Source: Streptomyces reniochalinae
GTDB taxonomy: Bacteria; Actinomycetota; Actinomycetes; Streptomycetales; Streptomycetaceae
Assembly: GCF_003323735.1 (NCBI RefSeq)
Contig: NZ_QOIM01000041.1
Span: 287,938-351,937, forward strand
DNA: 64,000 bases
Direction of reading: 5' to 3'
This document shows, piece by piece, positions 34,756 through 43,585 of this stretch. Under the pieces are notes generated by a model. It was not told where the DNA came from, did not search any database, and was given only the letters and a program-made list of their open reading frames with translations. The translations under genes and the position numbers were made by a program. Every line of letters starts with the position of its first letter. Position 1 is the first letter of the stretch.

Positions 34756-35709
34756 TCATGGGGGCGGCCCGGCCTCCCCGCCGTCCTCGGCGGTTTCCGT
34801 GCGGCCCGGCGGTGCGGGCAGCGCTTCACGGGCGACCTCCAGCACGCTGCGCAGCGCCGCCGACGGGTTGTCCGCGCGCCACGCCAACGCCGAGCGGAGC
34901 ACCACGGGATCGCCCGCCAGCGGGCGGTAGACGAGCCCGGTCTGCTGGATGTGGCAGCAGGAGGTGAGCGTGAGGGTGACGCCGACGCCCATGGCCACCA
35001 GCGCGAGGATCGTGTACGAGTCGGGGGCCTCCTGTACGACCCGCGGCAGGTAGCCCGCGCGCTCGCACGTGAGGAACGTGACGTCCCGGAGGCTGGACCC
35101 GGCGTTCGCGGGGAAGCTGACGAAGGGTTCGGCGGCCAGGTCCGCGACCTCGATCCGCTCCTGGCGGGCCAGCGGGTGGTCGGAGGCGAGCGCGCAGATC
35201 AGCTCCTCCTCGGCGATCACCCGGGTGCGGACGCCTGGCCGCTCGAGATGGAGCGACACCGGCAGCCGGACGAAGCCGAGGTCGAGGCAGCCCTCCGCCA
35301 CCTCGTCGAGGGCCCGGTTGGCGTAGGTCTGGCCCCGCATCACCAGCTCGATACCGGGGTGCCGGGTGCGGACGGCGCGGGTGAGGCGGGGGAGTGTGGT
35401 GTGGCTGGAGGCGCCCGCGAAGCCGACGCTGACCCGCCCGGACTCGCCGTGCCCCGCGGCTCTGGCCAGCCTTGTCGCGGCCTCCAGATCGGCCAGCACC
35501 GTACGTACGGGCCCGAGGAAGGCCTCGCCCGCGCCGGTCAGCCGCACAGAGCGCGTGCTGCGCTCGAACAGTTGGACGTCCAACTCCCGCTCCAGCTGGC
35601 GGATCTGGCGGCTGAGCGGTGGCTGCGCCATCCGCAGCCGCTTGGCCGCCCGCCCGAAGTGCAGCTCCTCGGCCACGGCGACGAACGCGGCGAGGTAGCG
35701 CAGCTCCAC
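34756..35709 (-). CDS. LysR-family regulator
   Basis: 317 residues. The N-terminal helix-turn-helix is typical (MELRYLAAFVAVAEELHFGRAAKRL, QPPLSRQIRQLERELDVQLFERS, 1-60). The CatR/BenM-like effector domain spans 90-295. The C-terminus is Pro/Glu-rich. It is divergent from the 3-hydroxyacyl-CoA dehydrogenase gene, with inverted repeats between them, so it probably controls that gene and the acyl-CoA dehydrogenase downstream. Confidence 0.92.
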   Translation of the reverse strand: MELRYLAAFVAVAEELHFGRAAKRLRMAQPPLSRQIRQLERELDVQLFERSTRSVRLTGAGEAFLGPVRTVLADLEAATRLARAAGHGESGRVSVGFAGASSHTTLPRLTRAVRTRHPGIELVMRGQTYANRALDEVAEGCLDLGFVRLPVSLHLERPGVRTRVIAEEELICALASDHPLARQERIEVADLAAEPFVSFPANAGSSLRDVTFLTCERAGYLPRVVQEAPDSYTILALVAMGVGVTLTLTSCCHIQQTGLVYRPLAGDPVVLRSALAWRADNPSAALRSVLEVAREALPAPPGRTETAEDGGEAGPPP

Positions 35710-35745
35710 GGCTCACCCTCCGCTCCCCGGGGCGTTCGGCCAACT

Positions 35746-35795
35746 GATCTGTTCTTCGTCTCAAAGAGACTCTAATTTGGTGGGGAACACAGATC
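35746..35795. promoter_or_regulatory. Inverted repeats in the LysR divergent region
   Basis: GTCTC-AAA-GAGAC (35758-35770) is a perfect repeat, nested inside GATCTGT (35746-35752) and ACAGATC (35789-35795). LysR proteins bind dyads in exactly such divergent gaps. The region is also locally AT-rich (TCTAATTTGG), as expected of a promoter. Confidence 0.55.
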
Positions 35796-35847
35796 AATGG
35801 TCGCCGACAGCGGAGAGACCGCGCCAGCCGCGGAGAGGGAGCCGTTC

Positions 35848-37335
35848 ATGCGGATCAGGGTGGTGGGAGCCGGCACCATGGGGCGCGGCATCGCGCAGTG
35901 GGCCGTGGTGGCCGGGCACACGGTGGAACTCGCCGACGCGCGGGCCGCGTCGGTGCACGAGGCGGTCGCCTTCGTCCGCTCCATGCTGGAGCGCGCCGCG
36001 CAGAAGGGACGGATGAGCCGCGCGGAGGTCGACCGCGCGCTCGCCGGTCTCCTCGCCCTGGACTCGCCCCACGAGGCCCCGGACGGTGGCGCCGCGCCCG
36101 ACCTGGTCGTCGAGGCCGTGGTGGAGGACCTGGAGGTCAAGGCCGAGCTGTTCACCGGCCTGGAGCGGGTGCTGCCCGCCACCACCGCCTTCGCGACCAA
36201 CACCTCCTCCCTGTCGGTCACCCGGATCGGCGCACGGCTGGCGGACCCGGGGCGCCTGGCGGGGCTGCACTTCTTCAACCCGGTACCGCTGATGAAGCTC
36301 GTCGAGGTGGTGCCGGGCGCCGCCACCCGCACGGCCGTCACCGAGCGGCTGACGGAGCTGGTCGAGACGTCGGGGCACCGCGCCGTCACCGTCGCCGACA
36401 CCCCGGGGTTCCTCGTCAACCACGCCGGACGTGGGCTGGTGACCGAGGCGTTCGCCCTGCTGGAGGAGTCCGTCGCCGCGCCCGCTTCGCTGGACCGCGT
36501 CGCCCGCGACGTCCTCGGGCTGCGCATGGGCCCCTTCGAACTGATGGACCTGACCGGACTCGATGTGACGGCCTCCGTCATGGAGACCGTCTGGACCGGC
36601 TTCCGCCACGCCGACCGGCTGCGGCCCTCGTACCTGACGGCCAACCGGGTCGCGGCGGGCCTGCACGGGCGCAAGACGGGCCGGGGCTTCTACGCCTATG
36701 GCCAGGGTGAGGTGGGGCCTGATGTGGCCGAGCCCCGGACGGAGGGCGGCGACCCCGCGCGGGACGTCGCCGTGACGGGTGACGCGGCGGCCGCCCTCGC
36801 CACCGTCGCCGCACCCTCCGACACGTCGCTGGTCCTGGTGCCCACCTGGGGGACCTCCGTCGCGGCGGCCGTCGCCGACGGCGGACTGCCCCCCGAGCGC
36901 ACCCTGGGGCTCGACCCGCTCTGCCTGGACGCCCCGCGCCGGGTGCTGGCGGTGACGCCCGCGACCGAGGAGAGCGCCGTACGGGACGCGGTGGCCGTCC
37001 TGGCGCGGGACGGGGCGGCGGTGACCGTGGTCAGGGACACCGCCGGGTCGCCCGCGCAGCGGATGCTGGCCTCGCTCGTCAACGTCGCCACCCAGATCGC
37101 CGAGCGCGGCATCGCCGCACCCGACGACATCGACGTCGCCGTCACCCTCGGGCTCGGCTATCCGCGCGGCCCCCTCGCCTGGGCCGACACCGTCGGCGCC
37201 GCCCGGATGCTCGCCCTCCTGCGCGCTCTCCACGCCGAGACGGGCGACCCCCGCTACCGGCCCACCCCGTGGCTGGCGCAGCGGGCCCGCCTGGGCCTGC
37301 CCCTGACCACCCCCATGGCGCCGCTGCCGGAATGA
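35848..37335 (+). CDS. 3-hydroxyacyl-CoA dehydrogenase with duplicated C-terminal domain
   Basis: 495 residues, longer than the 280-300 of a simple 3-hydroxybutyryl-CoA dehydrogenase. A Rossmann domain (VVGAGTMGRGIAQWAV, 5-20) is followed by the family signature FNPVPLMKLVEVV (about 150) and a first C-terminal domain (PGFLVNHAGRGLVTEAFALLEE, about 190). A linker leads to a second, more divergent C-terminal domain (VNVATQIAERGIAAPDDIDVAV, GYPRGPLAWADTVG, about 410-445). This is the PaaH-like layout. The ATG at 35848 has GGGAG six bases upstream; an upstream in-frame ATG at 35797 is less likely. Confidence 0.88.
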   Translation: MRIRVVGAGTMGRGIAQWAVVAGHTVELADARAASVHEAVAFVRSMLERAAQKGRMSRAEVDRALAGLLALDSPHEAPDGGAAPDLVVEAVVEDLEVKAELFTGLERVLPATTAFATNTSSLSVTRIGARLADPGRLAGLHFFNPVPLMKLVEVVPGAATRTAVTERLTELVETSGHRAVTVADTPGFLVNHAGRGLVTEAFALLEESVAAPASLDRVARDVLGLRMGPFELMDLTGLDVTASVMETVWTGFRHADRLRPSYLTANRVAAGLHGRKTGRGFYAYGQGEVGPDVAEPRTEGGDPARDVAVTGDAAAALATVAAPSDTSLVLVPTWGTSVAAAVADGGLPPERTLGLDPLCLDAPRRVLAVTPATEESAVRDAVAVLARDGAAVTVVRDTAGSPAQRMLASLVNVATQIAERGIAAPDDIDVAVTLGLGYPRGPLAWADTVGAARMLALLRALHAETGDPRYRPTPWLAQRARLGLPLTTPMAPLPE

Positions 37336-37345
37336 CGACAGCGCC

Positions 37346-37375
37346 CCTGCCGGCCCATTGCCTGGGGCCGGCAGG
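37346..37375 (+). terminator. Hairpin between the two dehydrogenase genes
   Basis: CCTGCCGGCCC and GGGCCGGCAGG form a perfect 11-pair stem with an eight-base loop, ten bases after one stop and before the next ribosome site. It may partly terminate, or stabilise the 3' end, and so lower expression of the second gene. Confidence 0.55.
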
Positions 37376-37402
37376 CAACCGTTCGCAGACGGAGAGGTAG
37401 CA

Positions 37403-38560
37403 ATGGACCACCGGGATTTCGGGCTCAGCGAGACCCAGCGGGACATGCGCGCCATGGCGCGCGACTTCGTGGAGCGCGAGGTCGTCCCGTACGCGCGCGA
37501 ATGGGACAGGCGGGAGGCCGTGGACCCCGGGATACCCGGGCGGCTGGGCGAGCTCGGTTTCCTCGGGCTGACCCTCCCCGAGGAGTACGGCGGGGTGCCG
37601 GCCGACATGCTCTCCTACGTGCTGGCCACCGAGGAGCTGGGCCGGGGCGACTCCTCGGTGCGGGGCATCGTCTCCGTCTCGCTCGGGCTGGTCGCCAAGA
37701 CGATCGCCGCGCACGGGAGCACGGAGCAGAAGGAGCGGTGGCTGCCGCGGCTGGCGGCCGGGGAAGCGCTCGGCTGCTTCGGACTCACCGAACCGGGGAC
37801 CGGGTCCGACGCGGGGTCGCTGCGCACCCGTGCCCGCCGTGAGGGCGGGGACTGGATCATCGACGGCGCCAAGATGTTCATCACGAACGGCACCGTCGCG
37901 CAGGTGGCCCTGACGTTCGCCCGTACCGGCGAGAAGGCCGTCACCGCTTTCCTGGTGCCCACCGACGCGCCCGGTTTCACGGCCACCCCGGTCCACGGCA
38001 AGCTGGGGCTGCGTGGCCAGGCCACCGCCGAACTCGCCTTCGACAGCGTGCGGGTGCCGGACTCGGCGCGCCTCGGCGAGGTCGGCAGGGGGCTCGGCAT
38101 CGCCCTGGGCACGCTGAGCCGCGGCCGGATCTCCGTGGCGGCCGGTGCGGTGGGCCTGGCGCAGGGCGCGTTGGACGCCGCGGTGCGCTACACGACGGAG
38201 CGCGAGCAGTTCGGCAAGCCGGTCGCCTCCTTCCAGCTCGTCCAGGAGCTGCTCGCCGAGTCGGAGGTCGAGATCCGCGCCGCGCGGCTGCTCACCCACC
38301 AGGTCGCGCGGATGGCGGACGCGGGCGCCTCGCCCAAGGAGTACGCCACCGAGGCGTCCGTCGCGAAGTACCACGCCGGTGAGACGGCCGTGAAGGTCAG
38401 CAACAACTGCCTTCAGACCTTCGGTGGTTACGGCTACATCGACGAATACCCCGCGGGCAAGTACCTGAGGGACGCCCGCGTCCTGACCCTGTACGAGGGC
38501 ACCAGCCAGATCCAGAAGCTGCTCATCGGCCGGGCCCTGACCGGCATCGACGCCATGTGA
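37403..38560 (+). CDS. Acyl-CoA dehydrogenase (short-chain type)
   Basis: 385 residues of the FAD-dependent family. CFGLTEPGTGSDAGS (about 126-140) binds FAD/substrate, YTTEREQFGKPVASFQLVQ and LQTFGGYGYIDEYP are the second signature region, and Glu365 in LYEGTSQIQ is the catalytic base. The last position matches the butyryl/short-branched group. The ATG has GGAGAGG upstream. It probably supplies enoyl-CoA to the same pathway as its neighbours. No enoyl-CoA hydratase gene is nearby. Confidence 0.92.
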   Translation: MDHRDFGLSETQRDMRAMARDFVEREVVPYAREWDRREAVDPGIPGRLGELGFLGLTLPEEYGGVPADMLSYVLATEELGRGDSSVRGIVSVSLGLVAKTIAAHGSTEQKERWLPRLAAGEALGCFGLTEPGTGSDAGSLRTRARREGGDWIIDGAKMFITNGTVAQVALTFARTGEKAVTAFLVPTDAPGFTATPVHGKLGLRGQATAELAFDSVRVPDSARLGEVGRGLGIALGTLSRGRISVAAGAVGLAQGALDAAVRYTTEREQFGKPVASFQLVQELLAESEVEIRAARLLTHQVARMADAGASPKEYATEASVAKYHAGETAVKVSNNCLQTFGGYGYIDEYPAGKYLRDARVLTLYEGTSQIQKLLIGRALTGIDAM

Positions 38561-38578
38561 GGGCGGCCTGCCACCGCG

Positions 38579-39691
38579 TCACGTGTTGGGCGGCGACTCG
38601 TCGGAGAAGATGCGGGTGACGAACTCGCCGTCCCGCGTGAGGTATCCCGTCAGCATGCCCTCGCTGCTGTGCGGCGCGTCGAAGGTGCCGTCGCGGTCCA
38701 GCGCGATGACCCCTCCGTCGCCGCCCAGCTTCGGCAGCCGCTTGATCAGTACCTCGTAGGCGGCGGAGGCCACGTCCTCGCCCTCGAACTCCATCAGGTC
38801 GGAGATCGTCGCGGTGGCGGCGCCGCGGATGAAGACCTCGCCCTGCCCCGTGGCGCTCGCCGCGACGGTGCTGTTCTTGGCGTAGGTGCCGGCGCCGATG
38901 AGTGGCGAGTCGCCCACGCGGCCCGCCATCTTGTCGGTGAGTCCGCCCGTGGAGGTGGCGGCGGCCAGGTCCTTCTCGCCGTCCACGGCGACGGCGCCGA
39001 CCGTGCCCTTGGTGGCGTCCTTGACGGGCTTGCCCGGGTCGCTGCCCTTGGCCTTCATCAGCTCGTCCCAGCGCCGCTGGGTCCAGTAGTAGTCCTGCGT
39101 CACCGGCTTGAGGCCCTGCTGGAGCGCGAAGTCGTCGGCGCCCTGGCCGGCGAGCAGCACGTGCTTGGTTTCGTCCATGACCAGCCGGGCCGCCGTGATG
39201 GGGTTGCGTACGTGCTTGACGCCCGCGACGGCACCGGCCTTCAGGTCGGAGCCGCGCATGAGGGAGGCGTCGAGCTCGTGCCCGGCGTCCGCGGTGAAGA
39301 CGGCGCCCTTGCCCGCGTTGAACAGTGGGTCGTCCTCCAGCACGTTGACCGCCTTCTCCACGGCCTTCGTGCTGCTGCCGCCCGCTTTGAGCACCTTCTG
39401 CCCGGCGCGCAGCGCCCGTTCGAGACCGTCGCGGTAGGCCTTCTCCTCCTTGGGGCCTGTCTCGTCCCGGTCGAGCGCGGTCCCGGCGCCGCCGTGCACG
39501 GCGAGTACCACGTTCCGCGCGTCCGGCTCGGCCTTCTTGGCGGGCGCTGCCGCGGCGGCGGCCGCCGCCGAGCCGCCCGGCGGGCTCTTGGCGTCCCCGG
39601 GAGCGGCGACGGCCACGACGGTGAGTGTCGTGGCCGCGGCCAGCGCCGGGAGCAGCCACGAGCGGGTCCGTATCCGCGCGGGTGTGCGCAT
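38579..39691 (-). CDS. Secreted isoaspartyl peptidase/L-asparaginase (Ntn hydrolase)
   Basis: 370 residues. A signal peptide (LLPALAAATTLTVVAVAA) and an Ala-rich linker precede the Ntn-hydrolase fold. That fold starts at VVLAVHGGAG (61-70) and includes ALRAGQKVL, DDPLFNAGKGAVFTADAGHELDASLM and the autocleavage site KGTVGAVAVDG with nucleophile Thr230. Further motifs are GRVGDSPLIGAGTYA and TGQGEVFIRG. The usual residue before the nucleophile is Asp; here it is Gly, which could affect self-cleavage. The ATG at 39691 has GGAAGGA upstream. It is tail-to-tail with the acyl-CoA dehydrogenase. Confidence 0.9.
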   Translation of the reverse strand: MRTPARIRTRSWLLPALAAATTLTVVAVAAPGDAKSPPGGSAAAAAAAAPAKKAEPDARNVVLAVHGGAGTALDRDETGPKEEKAYRDGLERALRAGQKVLKAGGSSTKAVEKAVNVLEDDPLFNAGKGAVFTADAGHELDASLMRGSDLKAGAVAGVKHVRNPITAARLVMDETKHVLLAGQGADDFALQQGLKPVTQDYYWTQRRWDELMKAKGSDPGKPVKDATKGTVGAVAVDGEKDLAAATSTGGLTDKMAGRVGDSPLIGAGTYAKNSTVAASATGQGEVFIRGAATATISDLMEFEGEDVASAAYEVLIKRLPKLGGDGGVIALDRDGTFDAPHSSEGMLTGYLTRDGEFVTRIFSDESPPNT

Positions 39692-40131
39692 GTGCGGTCC
39701 TTCCTTCCGGCCGGTGACCTGGGAACGCGCGCACCCTACTGCGCGGAGCCTGCCGGCTGTAGAGGGCGTCGCTCTCTTCCGCGGAAGCGGCGGCGCCCAC
39801 GTAAGGCGCCACCGGCGGGCCGCCCCACGTCCCGCGGTGTGCTCAGCGGCCGATGAAGAACGCGCCCTGAAATCGCGCGCATTGCGCGGGCACAGACAAA
39901 GAAAAGCGCCCTCCGCCGCCTTCGTCAAGAAATCAAGAAACCGCTGTTGCGTGACCGGTTACTCGCTCGTAGCGTTCCTTTTCACCGGGGCGCCGCCTTT
40001 CCGTCGGCGCCATGGCTCGCGAGTCGTACCGCAGGCCGTCACGTGCGGCCGAGGACCCCGTGGCCGTACCCGAGGCGGCCGCGGGGTCCGCTCATGCGCG
40101 TCAGCGCGTTTTCCGACATCCAGGAGCTGAT
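39692..40131. other. 440-base divergent intergenic region
   Basis: No gene on either strand. It separates the secreted peptidase from the first secreted protein of the mce neighbourhood. A near-palindrome GTGACCGGTTAC (39951-39962, one mismatched pair) lies in a comparatively AT-rich run and is followed by TAGCGT. This is a plausible promoter/operator area about 170 bases before the secreted protein gene. Confidence 0.4.
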
Positions 40132-40842
40132 ATGAGACGCACGCCGTCCGCGTTCCCGGCCGACGCCCCCACCGCCCGCCCCCGGCGGACGGCCCGGCGA
40201 GCGAGTGTGGCCGCCGCGCTCGCCCTCGGCTGCGTGGCACCGGCCCTCGTCACCGGCACCGCGCACGCCGACAGCCCGCAGGCCGACGCGGGCGCCGCCG
40301 CGGCCCCCGTCCGCCTCGACTACCCGCTGAACGGCACCACCCACCTCGCCGGCCCCGGCAGCGACCTCACCCTCGGGCCCGGCACGTTGAAGACGTCGGC
40401 GGACCTGACCACGGGCGAGCTGACCGCCGAGACCCGACTCCCCGACGCGCCGGGCTCGTTCAAGGCGCTCGGCATCCCGGTCACGGTGACCACCGAGTTC
40501 ATCGAGGAGGAGCCCACGACCGGCACCCTCGACCTGAAGACCGGCGCGGTCGCCACCACCTCGCACCTCACCCTCCGGCTGAAGAACCTCAAAGTCGCCG
40601 GCATCCCCACCCCCGTCGGCCCGCGCTGCAAGACCAGGACGCCCGCCGTCATCGACCTGGAGTCCGAGGAGGGGTTCAACGTCTTCTCCGGCGGAAAACT
40701 GAGCGGGACCTACACCATCCCCACGTTCGAGCACTGCCTGCTGGCCACCCCGGTCATCAACAGCATGGTGCCGGGCGAGGGCAACACCCTCACCCTCACC
40801 CTGGGCAAGGCCGCACAGCCACCGGCCGCCGCGGCCCGGTAG
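40132..40842 (+). CDS. Secreted protein sharing a domain with the mce-linked protein
   Basis: 236 residues. A long basic signal peptide ends near GTAHA-DSPQ. The mature part is beta-rich with paired motifs; residues about 140-225 (LRLKNLKVAGIPTPVGPRCK, VIDLESEEGFNVFSGGKLSG, TIPTFEHC) line up with the C-terminal domain of the large secreted protein at 43586-45094. Two cysteines flank this domain and probably pair. There is no membrane anchor. The ATG at 40132 is five bases from CAGGAG. Function unknown; the shared domain and position suggest a substrate-binding or surface partner of the Mce system. Confidence 0.7.
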   Translation: MRRTPSAFPADAPTARPRRTARRASVAAALALGCVAPALVTGTAHADSPQADAGAAAAPVRLDYPLNGTTHLAGPGSDLTLGPGTLKTSADLTTGELTAETRLPDAPGSFKALGIPVTVTTEFIEEEPTTGTLDLKTGAVATTSHLTLRLKNLKVAGIPTPVGPRCKTRTPAVIDLESEEGFNVFSGGKLSGTYTIPTFEHCLLATPVINSMVPGEGNTLTLTLGKAAQPPAAAAR

Positions 40843-40853
40843 CGCCCCGACAC

Positions 40854-42221
40854 TCAGACGCCCTCGTGCCCGCGGGGCATCTCCGGCTCCCGGCCCTGTG
40901 CGTGCGCACCGGCCGGGGGCCGCGCGGTGCCGGGGCGCCGCAGGTGCAGCGCCCGCAGCGCCAGCTCCGTGGCGAACCGCTGCTCGGGGTCGCCGAGTTG
41001 GGCGCCCAGCGTCTTCTTCAGCGCCCGCATCCGGTAGCGCACCGTCTGCGGATGCAGGTGCAGCGCCTCCGCCATCTGCGCCGCCGTACCGCGCGTCGTC
41101 AGCCACGTGAGCAGGGTGCCGACCAGACGCTCCCGCTGCCCGGTGGTGAGCCCGTCCAGCGGGGCGAGTTGCCGTGTGGCCAGCCGCTCGGCCAGCGCCG
41201 GATCGCCGGTCAGCCACAGGGTGACCAGATGGTCCTCGCACCGCGCGATCCGCCGCTGGGGCAGCACCCCCGTCTCCATCAGCGACAGGGCCCGCCGCGC
41301 CCAGCGCAGCGAGTCGGCCGCGCCGCCCAGCGGCACGGTCACCCCGATCACCGCCTGGCGGCCCCCCAACGCGGGCGCCAGCGTGCCCATGCGGGCCTCG
41401 TCCACCTCGCCGGGCACCAGCAGGTGAGGTCGCGGGTCCTCCAGGTCGGCCAGTACGTCGTCGAGCCCGGGCAGGCGTAACCAATCACCGGCGGCACCGG
41501 GCCGCAGCGCCACCAGGGTCACCCGTTCGGGTACGGGCCACCCGACCCGCTGGGCGAGGTCCACGACGGCGGGGTGCGGTGCCGCGCGCCCCGGCCCCGA
41601 GACGGCGTCACCGCGGTGCGCCCCGCGGTCGCCGGGTGCCGCACCGGCGAGCCCCGGCTCGTCCGCGGCCGCCGAGCCCGCCAGGATCAGCCGCAGCAGC
41701 CGTGAGCGCTGCGACTCCCACGCGTCGTCCCTGCCGCCCCTGGCCTCCAGGTACCCCTCGCGGCACAGCGACTCGATGACGTCCGCGTAGGCGAAGACCG
41801 CGTCGGCGAAGGCGACGATCAGCGAGGCGGGCAGGTTGTAGCGGGTTCCCACGCCGGTGGCGCGGCGCAGTCCCACCCGCGCCCCGACGCGCAGCGCCGA
41901 CTGGAGACAGTGCAGCCCCCGGCCCTCGTGCGCCTCCAGCCGGCCGAGGCTGCGGCACAGCGCGTCCCGCTGCGCCGTGGACGCCGCCGGGTCCGCGACG
42001 AGTTCGACGAAGGTGGTGAGGTTCTGCCGCACGCAGTGCAGCAGAACCGTCCGGCTCGGGCCCTCCAGCAAGGGGCCGTACTCGGGCACCGCCCGGCCGA
42101 TCTCCTGCACCATCTCGTCGGCGACGGCGGGCAGTTCCGGCCACATCACGGACGCCAGTTCCTGGGGGAGCGGGCCCGGCGCCTGGGCGCGGGACTGGGA
42201 CGCTGCTGCTGTCTGCACCAT
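40854..42221 (-). CDS. PucR-type transcriptional regulator
   Basis: 455 residues. An N-terminal helical sensor region (about 15-165, GGDEF-like RsbT/PucR N-domain) and a middle domain (about 210-340) precede the C-terminal PucR helix-turn-helix (LLTWLTTRGTAAQMAEALHLHPQTVRYRMRALKKTLG, about 370-410). The ATG at 42221 has GGAGG eight bases upstream. It converges on the first secreted protein gene and diverges from the second over 587 bases. It is the only regulator in the locus and is the best candidate to control the mce genes. Confidence 0.85.
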   Translation of the reverse strand: MVQTAAASQSRAQAPGPLPQELASVMWPELPAVADEMVQEIGRAVPEYGPLLEGPSRTVLLHCVRQNLTTFVELVADPAASTAQRDALCRSLGRLEAHEGRGLHCLQSALRVGARVGLRRATGVGTRYNLPASLIVAFADAVFAYADVIESLCREGYLEARGGRDDAWESQRSRLLRLILAGSAAADEPGLAGAAPGDRGAHRGDAVSGPGRAAPHPAVVDLAQRVGWPVPERVTLVALRPGAAGDWLRLPGLDDVLADLEDPRPHLLVPGEVDEARMGTLAPALGGRQAVIGVTVPLGGAADSLRWARRALSLMETGVLPQRRIARCEDHLVTLWLTGDPALAERLATRQLAPLDGLTTGQRERLVGTLLTWLTTRGTAAQMAEALHLHPQTVRYRMRALKKTLGAQLGDPEQRFATELALRALHLRRPGTARPPAGAHAQGREPEMPRGHEGV

Positions 42222-42508
42222 GGACGTACCCTCCACTGTCGGCCTGCGTCGGTCAGACGAGCCAACCGGCCAAGGTGGGGGACGAGTCCGGCCTCGTGCG
42301 GCCGGTGCGGCCGGCCGCCTGTCGATGGAATCGCGCACTCCGCTGCCGTGCCGCGTGGGGGCGGCGCCTCGCGTCGGTGGCGTACGGCATCGGCGCTCGT
42401 GCACGGGAGACCTTAGACCAGCGGGCGCGGCGGCGCAGCCCCTCGGAAACGCGGAAGATGGCCGGTACACGCGCGAGTCACCACGCTGCCACCGCCGCCG
42501 GGCGCCGT

Positions 42509-42661
42509 CACCAGTGCGCAGCCGGAATGCGCACCTGGTGATGAACCGCGCTGTGTGAAAAGGCCGTCGACGCGCAGGCGGTGACAAGAAATCCGGCCTG
42601 CGGGAAACGCCCCCTCACTTCTTGTGCGGAGGTATTGCACCGGCGCATTACCAGTGCGTAA
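42509..42661. promoter_or_regulatory. Repeated dyads between the PucR gene and the secreted protein gene
   Basis: Two dyads share the nonamer ACCAGTGCG. One is CACCAGTGCGCA-N7-TGCGCACCTGGTG (42509-42540), with a one-base bulge. The other is TTAC-CAGTGC-GTAA (42648-42661). They lie in a 587-base gap (42222-42808) that otherwise shows no gene. Their repetition in a divergent region makes them operator candidates for the PucR-type protein; the first could instead be an RNA hairpin. Confidence 0.45.
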
Positions 42662-42808
42662 CGTCCCGTCGTGCCAGCCCTCGAAAAGGGCATACGGAAA
42701 ATGGCGTGGCGCAGCGTTCTCTGCGATGAGCAGCGACTGTGCCGAGAATGTCGCCCCGGTGCGGAGCACAGCTCTTCAGGATCCCACATCCAGTGGAGGG
42801 AATGTCAC

Positions 42809-43426
42809 GTGCGCAAATTCACCAGACGGGCCGCGGTCGCGGCCGTCGCCGCGGTCGCGGCCCTCGGCTTCTCCGCCGCCTCGGCAGCCGCCACCTCGGC
42901 CGGCACCTGGACGGTCACCCCGGGCGGCGCGTTCTCCGCGAACGCCTCCCAGCCGACCCTGTCGGTCCCCAACGCGCAGCTGGTCTGTTCGAGTTCGGAC
43001 GCCGGCGGCGACCTCAAGACGGGCTCCGGCAACGCGGGCGCCGGCCTCGGCACCATCGACTCGCTGACCTTCACGGGCTGCTCCCTGGCCGGCATCAGCT
43101 TCGACGTCACCGTCTCCAGCCCGCTCAGCATCAACGCGGAGTCCGTCGATGCGGGCAACCCCGACCGGGTCACCGGCTCCATCAGCGGCATCACCGCCTC
43201 CATCTCCGACGCCGACGGCCTGTGCAGCGCCTCCTTCGCGGGCCCGGACGGCGGCGACGCCACGGTGACGGGCTACTTCGACAACGCCACCCACCAGCTC
43301 GTCATCAACGGCGGCAACCTCCAGGCCACCGACGCCGACTGCCTCGGCCTGATCAACGCCGGCGACTCGGCCACCTTCAACGCCGCCTACGACACCGACC
43401 CGGCCCAGACCATCACCGCCGACTGA
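42809..43426 (+). CDS. Secreted protein next to the mce operon
   Basis: 205 residues. A signal peptide (RKFTRRAAVAAVAAVAALGF, cleaved near ASAAA-TSAG) leads to a Ser/Gly/Asp-rich, beta-type mature protein. It has four cysteines at about positions 66, 92, 145 and 186, which probably form two disulphides (VCSSSDAGGD, FTGCSLAGI, DGLCSASF, DADCLGLIN). There is no transmembrane anchor, so it is released. The GTG at 42809 follows GGAGGG. I do not recognise the family; its sequence does not share the domain seen in the flanking secreted proteins. A terminator follows it. Confidence 0.7.
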   Translation: MRKFTRRAAVAAVAAVAALGFSAASAAATSAGTWTVTPGGAFSANASQPTLSVPNAQLVCSSSDAGGDLKTGSGNAGAGLGTIDSLTFTGCSLAGISFDVTVSSPLSINAESVDAGNPDRVTGSISGITASISDADGLCSASFAGPDGGDATVTGYFDNATHQLVINGGNLQATDADCLGLINAGDSATFNAAYDTDPAQTITAD

Positions 43427-43477
43427 CGCCCGGGACACCCGCACCGCCGGCCGCACCAGGCCGGCACCCGAACGACC

Positions 43478-43510
43478 CGCCGCACCCGCACTCCCCGTGC
43501 GGGTGCGGCG
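43478..43510 (+). terminator. Strong hairpin after the secreted protein gene
   Basis: CGCCGCACCCGCAC and GTGCGGGTGCGGCG form a perfect 14-pair stem with a TCCCC loop. It separates the secreted protein gene from the transcript that begins with the large secreted protein and the mce genes. Confidence 0.75.
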
Positions 43511-43585
43511 CACCAGCCCGCCCCGGCCGCGGGGAAACAGCAGCCCCGCCCGCCCCGGGCGACGAGCCGACCGTTGGAGTCACGC

